From: Xanthobacteraceae bacterium
GTDB taxonomy: Bacteria; Pseudomonadota; Alphaproteobacteria; Rhizobiales; Xanthobacteraceae
Assembly (NCBI GenBank): GCA_030044035.1
Contig: JASHWN010000231.1
Coordinates: 1 to 5,754, forward strand
Length of the DNA: 5,754 bases
Direction of reading: 5' to 3'
Shown here: positions 1-4,881 of the stretch, in pieces
Position numbering within the stretch: position 1 is the stretch's first letter
Layout: every line of letters begins with the position of its first letter
Program-made: the position numbers and the translations under genes
Notes under the pieces: model-generated
Databases searched by the model: none
Seen by the model: the letters and a program-made list of their open reading frames with translations, nothing else
What the model was told of the DNA's origin: nothing

Positions 1-99
1 GTGCTGCTCAAATACCAGGACGACATTGCGCGGTTGGAAGGCTCAAAGGTCAAGGAGCTGCTCGACGAAGTCAAAGCCGAGCTGCGCGCGGCTGAATAG
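1..99 (+). CDS. 3' end of probable MoxR-family AAA+ ATPase (CoxD-like), truncated by window edge
   Basis: Frame 1 is open from the first base to a TAG at 97-99, giving 32 residues that begin VLLKYQDDIARLEG and end in a charged helix (KVKELLDEVKAELRAAE). The tail is helical and acidic/basic, as is usual at the C-terminus of MoxR-type AAA+ ATPases. No Walker motif is visible because only the end of the gene is present. The CoxD assignment rests mainly on position: in cox operons the AAA+ ATPase gene coxD lies immediately upstream of coxE, which is the next gene here (104 nt between this stop and the coxE start). The CoxD/CoxE pair is known to act as a chaperone system in CO dehydrogenase active-site maturation. 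The reading frame is secure; the product name is inferred. Confidence 0.55.
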   Translation: MLLKYQDDIARLEGSKVKELLDEVKAELRAAE

Positions 100-130
100 A
101 CATGCGCCACACCTCCTCGCCACATTCGTT

Positions 131-208
131 CGTCATGCCCGGGCTTGACCCGGGCATCCATGCTGCGTCTTGGCTGCATGGATTGCCGGGTCGAGCCCGG
201 CAATGACG
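131..208. repeat. 78-bp imperfect palindrome (REP-like) overlapping the coxE start
   Basis: Left arm 131-162 and right arm 177-208 are 32 nt each and match as inverted repeats at 27 of 32 positions, around a 14-nt loop (163-176). The arms start with CGTCATGCCCGGGCTTGACC and finish with GGCAATGACG. This style of palindrome (CGTCAT, then a G/C-rich core, then ATCCATG) is common as a dispersed intergenic element in Bradyrhizobium-like genomes. Its last six bases (203-208, ATGACG) are the chosen coxE start codon plus the second codon. They are perfectly complementary to CGTCAT at 131-136, so the start codon would be paired in a folded transcript. Confidence 0.85.
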
Positions 209-1414
209 AGTGCGGAGAGCCAAACCACCGGCCGGCTCGCCGAGAACATCGTCTATTTCGCCCGCGCGCTGCGCGCTGCCGGCATTCCGGTCGGGCCGGG
301 CGCGGTGCTCGATGCCCTTGAGGCGCTCGAGGTTGCCGGCGTCGGCACGCGCGAAGATTTTTACTGGACGCTGCATGCGGTGTTCGTGAAACGCCACGAG
401 CATTCCGTGCTGTTCGACCAGGCGTTCCGCATCTTCTTCCGCCGCCGCGGCTATATCGATCAGATGCTGGCGATGATGATGCCGCAGGCCCCTGCCCCAC
501 CGCAGGCGCCGCAGCCGGGCTCGACGCGCGTGCACGAGGCGCTGTTCTCCGGCCTCGACGACAAGCTCAAACGGCAGCGCGAGGTCGAGCTTGACGCGCG
601 CATGACGGTGTCCGACCGCGAGGTGCTGCAGCGCAAAGATTTTGCCCAGATGACCAGCGCCGAGATCGAAGCCGCCAAGGCGGCGATGAAGCGCCTGGTG
701 CTGCCGCTCGCCGAGGTGCGCACACGGCGCCTTAAGCCGCATCGGCACGGCCATTTGATCGATATCCGCCGCACGCTGCGCGCCAGCATGAAGGGCGGCG
801 GCGATTTCATCGACCTGCGCTTCATCGGCCCGAAAACCAGGCCGCCGCCGCTCGTGGCGCTGCTCGATATTTCCGGCTCGATGAGCCAGTACAGCCGCAT
901 CTTCCTGCATTTTCTCCATGCGCTCACCGAGACGCGCCGCCGCGTCAGCACCTTCCTGTTCGGCACGCGGCTCACCAACGTCACCCGCGCGCTGCGCGAG
1001 CGCGATCCCGACGATGCACTCGCCGCCTGTTCGGCCAGCGTGCCCGATTGGTCGGGCGGCACGCGCATCGCCTCGTCGCTGCACGCCTTCAACAAACTGT
1101 GGGCGCGCCGCGTGCTCACCCAGGGCGCCATCGTGCTGCTCATCACCGACGGGCTGGAACGCGACGCCGATGACACGCTGGCCTTCGAGATCGACCGCCT
1201 GCACCGCTCCTGCCGCCGGCTGATCTGGCTCAATCCGCTGCTGCGCTTCGAGGGCTTCGAGGCGCGCGCCCGCGGCATTCGCGCCATGCTGCCGCATGTC
1301 GACGAGTTTCGCCCGATCCATAATCTCGAATCGATGGCCGGTCTCGTTGCCGCGCTGGAGCACGGCGGCGGCCACTCCGGCGACCCCAAGAGTTGGATGC
1401 AGAAGGTCGCGTGA
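203..1414 (+). CDS. coxE: CoxE-like VWA-domain protein, CO dehydrogenase maturation factor
   Basis: The protein has 403 residues, normal for CoxE-like proteins (VWA_CoxE family). The N-terminal part (about 1-90) has the family-typical GRLAENIVYFARALRAAG and DFYWTLHAVFVKRHEH (52-67) stretches. A charged linker with many K/R/E residues follows. A von Willebrand factor A domain fills about 215-385 with a complete metal-ion-dependent adhesion site: DISGS at 222-226, a Thr in SGGTR (T287) and an Asp in ITDG (D316). No signal peptide is seen, so it is cytoplasmic. In Oligotropha CO dehydrogenase, CoxE with the AAA+ ATPase CoxD takes part in building the CuSMo centre; that role is transferred here by homology. 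ATG 203 was chosen because family similarity begins a few residues later. An upstream TTG at 170 would only add translated palindrome sequence (WIAGSSPAMT). The Shine-Dalgarno is poor (only GAG around 193-195) and the start lies in a palindrome arm. Confidence 0.92.
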   Translation: MTSAESQTTGRLAENIVYFARALRAAGIPVGPGAVLDALEALEVAGVGTREDFYWTLHAVFVKRHEHSVLFDQAFRIFFRRRGYIDQMLAMMMPQAPAPPQAPQPGSTRVHEALFSGLDDKLKRQREVELDARMTVSDREVLQRKDFAQMTSAEIEAAKAAMKRLVLPLAEVRTRRLKPHRHGHLIDIRRTLRASMKGGGDFIDLRFIGPKTRPPPLVALLDISGSMSQYSRIFLHFLHALTETRRRVSTFLFGTRLTNVTRALRERDPDDALAACSASVPDWSGGTRIASSLHAFNKLWARRVLTQGAIVLLITDGLERDADDTLAFEIDRLHRSCRRLIWLNPLLRFEGFEARARGIRAMLPHVDEFRPIHNLESMAGLVAALEHGGGHSGDPKSWMQKVA

Positions 1415-1426
1415 AGGATTATATTG

Positions 1427-1499
1427 GCGAATTGCGAATGGCGAATAGCGAATGGGTGTCTGAGAACGGCCATTTCGCCATTCGCTATTCGCCACTCGC
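1427..1499. repeat. Palindrome of about 7-bp GCGAATR units between coxE and the XdhC N-terminal gene
   Basis: The left arm (1427-1455) reads as consecutive units GCGAATT, GCGAATG, GCGAATA, GCGAATG. The right arm (1470-1499) is the imperfect inverse complement (CATTTCGCCATTCGCTATTC, then GCCACTCGC). About 14 nt separate the arms. The same element class recurs at 1849-1919. Being both a 7-bp tandem repeat and an inverted repeat, it can fold in several registers. It lies between the coxE stop (1414) and the next start (1522), and contains no run of T that would make it a classical terminator. Confidence 0.85.
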
Positions 1500-1521
1500 A
1501 CCGAACCAAGTGAGGTCCGTG

Positions 1522-1845
1522 ATGCTCGCGACCAACGACGACATCCTCAAAGCCGCCGAGGATTGGCGCAAAGGCGGCCGTGACGTCGCACTCGCCACCG
1601 TGGTGGAGACTTGGGGCTCGGCGCCGCGCCCGGTCGGCTCCAATCTCGTCATCGATGGCGAAGGCAATTTCTTGGGCTCGGTGTCCGGCGGCTGCGTCGA
1701 GGGCGCGGTGGTGACCGAAGCGCTCGACGTCATCGGGAGCGGCAAGCCGAAAATGCTGGAATTCGGCATCGCCGACGAGACCGCGTGGAAAGTCGGCCTG
1801 TCCTGCGGCGGCACCATTCGGGTGTTTGTGGAGAAGGTGGAGTAG
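1522..1845 (+). CDS. XdhC/CoxF-type protein, N-terminal XdhC_CoxI domain as a separate gene
   Basis: The 107-residue cytoplasmic protein is made almost entirely of the XdhC_CoxI domain. Visible motifs are LATVVETWGSAPRPVGS (24-40), LGSVSGGCVEGAVV (51-64, Cys58) and VGLSCGGTIRVFVE (91-104, Cys95). XdhC proteins bind molybdenum cofactor, protect it, support its sulfuration and deliver it to xanthine dehydrogenase/CO dehydrogenase-type apo-enzymes. A conserved cysteine in this domain has been linked to cofactor binding, and both family cysteines are present. ATG 1522 was chosen because GAGG at 1512-1515 sits 6 nt upstream. The longer frame from 1393 would translate the palindrome. A full-length XdhC continues into a Rossmann domain; here that part is the next gene, in a different frame. 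The protein ends right where full-length XdhC has its interdomain linker, so it looks like a tidy domain split and not random truncation. Confidence 0.9.
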   Translation: MLATNDDILKAAEDWRKGGRDVALATVVETWGSAPRPVGSNLVIDGEGNFLGSVSGGCVEGAVVTEALDVIGSGKPKMLEFGIADETAWKVGLSCGGTIRVFVEKVE

Positions 1846-1848
1846 AGG

Positions 1849-1919
1849 GCGAGTAGCGAAATAGCGAATGGCGAATAGGGCAGCCGCACTCTATTCGCTA
1901 TTCGTCATTCGCTATTCGC
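1849..1919. repeat. Second GCGAATR-unit palindrome, between the two XdhC half genes
   Basis: Left arm 1849-1878 (GCGAGTAGCGAAATAGCGAA, then TGGCGAATAG) and right arm 1891-1919 (CTATTCGCTATTCGTCATTC, then GCTATTCGC) are close inverted complements with one gap and a few mismatches, around a 12-nt loop. The element is the same family as 1427-1499. It begins 3 nt after the stop of the XdhC N-terminal gene and ends 14 nt before the start of the C-terminal gene, so it occupies practically the whole 88-nt spacer. Confidence 0.87.
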
Positions 1920-1933
1920 GATAGAAAGCAACC

Positions 1934-2659
1934 ATGAAACTCGACCTGCTTCGCACCCTCAACACCGAACGCGCGGCGCGCCGCGCCGCGATCCTCGTCA
2001 CCAATGTGGCAAGCGGCAAGTCGCGCCTGGTCAAGGCCGCCGACGTCGCCAAGGATCCATTGCGCGCAACCCTCGCCGAGCGCTTGCGCAGCGGCAAAAG
2101 CGGCATGGCAGACAGCCCCGAGGGCCCTGTTTTTCTCACCGTCTACGTGCCGGCGCCGCAGCTCGTCATCACCGGCGCGGTGCATATCAGCCAGACCTTG
2201 GCGCCGATCGGCAAACTGCTCGGCTATGAGGTGACCATCGTCGATCCGCGCACCGCATTTGCCTCGATCGAGCGCTTTCCCGACGTGAAAATTATCGCCG
2301 AGTGGCCCGACAAGGCGCTGCCGCCGCTCGGCATCGACCATTACACCGCGTTCGTCGCTCTCACGCACGATCCGAAGATCGACGACCCGGCGCTCATTCA
2401 CGCGCTGTCGCGCGACTGCTTCTATATCGGCGCGCTCGGCTCGAAGAAGACGCATGCGCGGCGCGTCGCCCGGCTCAAGGAGCAGGGCGTAAGCGACGCC
2501 GCCATTGCCCGCATCCACGCGCCGATCGGGCTCGATATCGGCGCCGTGTCGCCGGCCGAAATCGCCGTCGCCATCATGGCGGAGATCACCGCGCGGCTGC
2601 GCGAGGAAGGCGAAGCGGAAGCAGGGCCCGCGCCCGCCATGGCGAAGGTCGCGTCATGA
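1934..2659 (+). CDS. XdhC/CoxF-type protein, C-terminal Rossmann (XdhC_C) domain as a separate gene
   Basis: The protein has 241 residues. Residues 1-74 (LLRTLNTERAARRAAILVTN onward) correspond to the middle, linker-like region of full-length XdhC proteins. From about 76 a Rossmann-type XdhC_C domain follows: LVITGAVHISQTLAP (77-91), an acidic strand end TIVDPR (101-106), ALTHDPKID (142-150), YIGALGSKK (164-172) and the strongly conserved IHAPIGLDIGA (194-204) followed by PAEIAVAIMAEI. Residues 224-241 are a low-complexity Glu/Ala tail. The usual GAGH nucleotide-binding turn reads GAVH (81-84). The expected role is molybdenum cofactor handling and delivery, together with the 107-residue protein encoded upstream. 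The ATG at 1934 has a weak GAAAG (1924-1928) upstream. The gene overlaps the next one by 4 nt (ATGA), so the two are probably translationally coupled. Confidence 0.9.
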   Translation: MKLDLLRTLNTERAARRAAILVTNVASGKSRLVKAADVAKDPLRATLAERLRSGKSGMADSPEGPVFLTVYVPAPQLVITGAVHISQTLAPIGKLLGYEVTIVDPRTAFASIERFPDVKIIAEWPDKALPPLGIDHYTAFVALTHDPKIDDPALIHALSRDCFYIGALGSKKTHARRVARLKEQGVSDAAIARIHAPIGLDIGAVSPAEIAVAIMAEITARLREEGEAEAGPAPAMAKVAS

Positions 2660-4269
2660 AGTTCGGCGCGGTCGCGCCCAAGGAGGCGCTCGGCGCTACC
2701 GCCGTCCACACCATCCGCCAGGACACGCTGGTGCTCAAGAAGGGCACGCTGGTCGGCGCCGCCGAGGTCGCCGCGCTCGAAGCCGCCGGCATCAAGGACA
2801 TCGTCGTCGCCCGCCTCGAGCCCGGCGACGTTTCGGAAGACGAGGCCGCCGCCGAAATCGCCGATGCCGTCGCCGGCGAGGGCGTCCATGTCGATCGCGC
2901 CTTTACCGGCCGCGCCAATCTGTTCGCGCAGAACGCCGGCGTGCTGGTGGTCGACAAGGACAGTGTCGACCGGCTCAACCGCATCGACGAGGCGATCACC
3001 TTCGCGACGCTCCCGGCCTATAAGCCGGTGGTCGCCGGCGAAATGATCGCGACGGTGAAAATCATTCCGTTTGCGGTTGACAAAGCGGCGCGCGACGCCG
3101 CGCTCGCCGGCGTGCAGAAACCGCTGCTGCGCGTCGCGCCCTATCGCGTCCGTAAAGTGGGCGTCGTCTCGACCATCTTGCCGGGCCTGTCGCCCAAGGT
3201 GATCGACAAGACGCTGAAGATCACCGCCGAGCGGTTGGCGCCGGCCGGCGCCGCCATCGTTGCCGAGCGGCGCGTGCCGCACGAGCGCGCCGCGCTCGCC
3301 CGCGCGCTTGACGAGGTGCTCAAGGACGGCGCCGAGCTCGCCATCGTGTTCGGCGCTTCCGCAATCGCCGACCGCCGCGACGTCATTCCGGCCGCGGTGG
3401 AATCGATCGGCGGCCGCATCGTTCATTTCGGCATGCCGGTCGATCCCGGCAATCTGTTGATGATCGGTAACGCCGCCGGCCATCCGGTGCTTGGGGCGCC
3501 GGGCTGCGCCCGCAGCCCGAAAGAAAACGGCTTCGACTGGGTGTTGATGCGGCTTCTGGCCGGCCTGCCGGTCGGCCGCGAGGACATCACCGGCTTCGGC
3601 GTCGGCGGCCTGTTGATGGAAATCGTGACCCGGCCGCAGCCGCGCGAAGAGCCGGCCAAGGCGGGACGCGCCATCGCCGCCTTGGTGCTTGCCGCCGGCC
3701 GCTCCAGCCGCATGGGCGGGCCGAACAAGCTTTTGGAAAAAATCAGCGGCCGGCCGCTGGTGCGCATCGTCGTCGAGGCGGCGCTAGGCTCGAAGGCGCG
3801 GCCGGTCATCGTCGTCACCGGCCACCAGCGCGAGCGGGTCGAAGCGGCGCTCGCCGGCCTCTCGGTGCGGTTTGTTCATAATCCCAATTTCAGCGACGGC
3901 CTCGGCACCTCGCTGAAAGCAGGCATCGCCGCGGTGCCGCCGGAAACCGACGGCGTCATTGTCTGCCTCGGCGACATGCCGCAGGTCGACGCTGCGCTGA
4001 TCGATCGGCTGATCGCCGCGTTCGACCCCGACAAGGGCGCGCTGGCCGTGGTGCCGACCATCGAGGGCAAGCGCGGCAATCCGGTGGTGTGGTCGCGACG
4101 CTTCTTCCCTGATCTGATGGCGGTGGAAGGCGATGTCGGCGCGCGCCACCTGATCGGCCGTTATGCCGAGGCCGTGACCGAGGTGGCGCTCACCGGCACG
4201 GCGGCGCTGACCGACATCGACACGCCGGAGGCGCTCAAGGCCGTGAAGGCGGAATTGGAAAAGACGTGA
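2656..4269 (+). CDS. Fusion of a molybdopterin-binding (MoeA/MoCF-like) domain and a MobA/MocA-like nucleotidyltransferase
   Basis: The protein has 537 residues and two enzymatic parts. Residues 1 to about 330 resemble the MPT-binding domain of MoeA/MogA-type proteins. They include a VLKKGTLV segment near the N-terminus, the strand-loop IVFGASAIADRRDVIPAAV (about 230-248) and GAPGCARSPKENGFDWVL (280-297). Residues about 339-537 form a MobA-like nucleotidyltransferase: glycine-rich NTP loop LVLAAGRSSRMGGPNKLL (343-360), VVTGH in the next strand, metal-binding LGDMPQ (438-443, Asp440) and a C-terminal DIDTPEAL. This domain order is found in alphaproteobacterial cox-linked fusions. Likely activity: insertion or handling of molybdate on MPT and transfer of a nucleotide to make the dinucleotide cofactor. 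Cytosine (MocA-type) is favoured by the AAGRSSRMG..NKLL loop and the cox context, but this is inferred. ATG 2656 overlaps the previous stop and has GAAGG (2644-2648) upstream; the frame upstream to 2302 lies over the XdhC gene and is not used. Confidence 0.9.
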   Translation: MKFGAVAPKEALGATAVHTIRQDTLVLKKGTLVGAAEVAALEAAGIKDIVVARLEPGDVSEDEAAAEIADAVAGEGVHVDRAFTGRANLFAQNAGVLVVDKDSVDRLNRIDEAITFATLPAYKPVVAGEMIATVKIIPFAVDKAARDAALAGVQKPLLRVAPYRVRKVGVVSTILPGLSPKVIDKTLKITAERLAPAGAAIVAERRVPHERAALARALDEVLKDGAELAIVFGASAIADRRDVIPAAVESIGGRIVHFGMPVDPGNLLMIGNAAGHPVLGAPGCARSPKENGFDWVLMRLLAGLPVGREDITGFGVGGLLMEIVTRPQPREEPAKAGRAIAALVLAAGRSSRMGGPNKLLEKISGRPLVRIVVEAALGSKARPVIVVTGHQRERVEAALAGLSVRFVHNPNFSDGLGTSLKAGIAAVPPETDGVIVCLGDMPQVDAALIDRLIAAFDPDKGALAVVPTIEGKRGNPVVWSRRFFPDLMAVEGDVGARHLIGRYAEAVTEVALTGTAALTDIDTPEALKAVKAELEKT

Positions 4270-4276
4270 TAGCCGC

Positions 4277-4430
4277 GTTTCCCGGGCGCAGCGCAGCACG
4301 AAGTGGTGCGCTGCAGACCCGGGATCGTTACGAACGGCGGAGTTCGTGACGGTCCCGGATCAGCGGTGCACCGCCACAGCGCGTCGAAGACGCGCGTAAA
4401 CGCGCTTATGCTGCACCGCATCCGGGAAAC
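4277..4430. repeat. Composite structured intergenic repeat with nested hairpins
   Basis: The outer ends are inverted: GTTTCCCGGG (4277-4286) against TCCGGGAAAC (4421-4430), 9 of 10 paired. Inside are several stems. Stem A is GCAGCGCAGCAC (4288-4299) against GTGGTGCGCTGC (4303-4314), 11 of 12, extended by CCCGGG at 4281-4286 and 4318-4323. Stem B is 4317-4335 against 4342-4360, 16 of 19, with loop GGCGGA. There is also a perfect 12-bp palindrome GCGGTGCACCGC (4363-4374) and the small hairpins GCGTC-GAA-GACGC and GCGCGT-AAA-CGCGC (about 4381-4405). The multi-stem, CCCGGG-bounded form resembles dispersed elements of Bradyrhizobium-like genomes. It lies right after the maturation operon. No T-run follows any stem, so an intrinsic terminator cannot be claimed. 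No gene is seen in 4270-4497. Confidence 0.8.
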
Positions 4431-4473
4431 ATAGCGAAATTCACCGACTGGAAACCGTTGCGCGCTAGCGTCT

Positions 4474-4493
4474 TCCCCGTTCGCGGGGGAGGG
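4474..4493 (+). promoter_or_regulatory. Ribosome binding site of the DUF4189 gene, partly inside a hairpin
   Basis: CCCCG (4475-4479) pairs with CGGGG (4484-4488) around a TTCG tetraloop (4480-4483). The 3' strand runs into the purine-rich GGGGGAGGG (4485-4493), the obvious Shine-Dalgarno, which ends 4 nt before the ATG at 4498. Folding would tie up the first G residues but leave GAGGG free. The CCCCGTTCGCGGGG core is also a short dispersed-repeat type in related genomes, so the overlap may be accidental. Confidence 0.5.
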
Positions 4494-4497
4494 TTTT

Positions 4498-4878
4498 ATG
4501 ACGCGTTCACTGGCGCATGGCGTCCGCGCGATCGTGGCGGCGGCGCTGTTGGCGGCCATGACGGGTGCGGCCGCGGCGGCCGGCGCGTTCGCCGTCGGCG
4601 CCTGCGGTGCCTATGGCTACGGCTACGACTTTCACAACGCCGCCGACGCTCGTTCGGCCGCACTGAAGAAGTGCAGCGGCGGCACTTGCAAGATCGTCGG
4701 CGAGATGCGCCGCGGCTGCGCCGCCATGGCGATCGACGCCAAAAACCCTTGCGGCTCGTACGGCTGGGCCATCAACTCGCATCTCGGCAAGGCCGAGAAC
4801 GCCTCGATGCGCCGCTGCTATCAGTTCGGCGGCCGCAACTGCGTGGTGCGCGCCTGGGCCTGCGACGAAAAGGGCTGA
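4498..4878 (+). CDS. Small secreted cysteine-rich protein, DUF4189-type
   Basis: The protein has 126 residues. Residues 1 to about 28 are a Sec signal peptide: basic start (MTRSLAHGVR), a hydrophobic Ala/Leu core and an AAAAA cleavage zone. The mature part (about 98 residues) has eight cysteines (36, 59, 64, 74, 85, 107, 115, 122), an even number that suits disulfides in the periplasm. It consists of two similar halves: CGAYGYGYDFHNAADARSAA..C....C....C (36-74) and CGSYGWAINSHLGKAENASM..C....C....C (85-122). This fits the DUF4189 pattern (an aromatic/Gly strand, an Ala-rich helix and C...C), whose biochemical role is unknown. ATG 4498 has a strong GGAGG upstream. It is separated from the molybdenum cofactor genes by a 228-nt gap filled with repeats, so it is probably its own unit. 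The stop is 3 nt from the stop of the convergent gene. Confidence 0.85.
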   Translation: MTRSLAHGVRAIVAAALLAAMTGAAAAAGAFAVGACGAYGYGYDFHNAADARSAALKKCSGGTCKIVGEMRRGCAAMAIDAKNPCGSYGWAINSHLGKAENASMRRCYQFGGRNCVVRAWACDEKG

Positions 4879-4881
4879 GCG

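Noticed and set aside
170..202. TTG start at 170 for coxE
   Set aside because: The extra 11 residues are the translated arm of the palindrome (WIAGSSPAMT), a frequent artefact of this repeat type. CoxE family similarity begins after the ATG at 203.
71..1501. Long minus-strand open frame of 476 codons opposite coxE
   Set aside because: It is antisense to a well-conserved CoxE protein, begins with translated palindrome sequence and is Arg/Ala/His-rich without a recognisable domain. This is a typical GC-rich shadow frame.
1393..1521. Earlier start at 1393 for the XdhC N-terminal gene
   Set aside because: It overlaps the coxE end and translates the GCGAATR repeat. ATG 1522 has a good GAGG at proper spacing and matches the family N-terminus.
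1427..1919. CRISPR-like array from the repeated GCGAATR units
   Set aside because: Units are 7 bp and contiguous, arms are inverted, and there are no regular unique spacers or cas genes. The region between the copies is a protein-coding gene.
2302..2655. N-terminal extension of the fusion gene back to 2302
   Set aside because: The extension reads the XdhC gene in the wrong frame and is Arg-rich nonsense. The ATG at 2656 with GAAGG upstream and a 4-nt overlap is the natural start.
2422..3483. Minus-strand open frame of 353 codons opposite the XdhC C-terminal and fusion genes
   Set aside because: It spans the boundary of two real plus-strand genes, is rich in Gly/Asp/Arg/His low-complexity sequence and shows no domain. 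It is a shadow of GC3-biased coding.
4281..4360. Intrinsic terminator after the fusion gene
   Set aside because: Stems are strong but none is followed by a T-run, so Rho-independent termination is not supported; kept only as a structured repeat.
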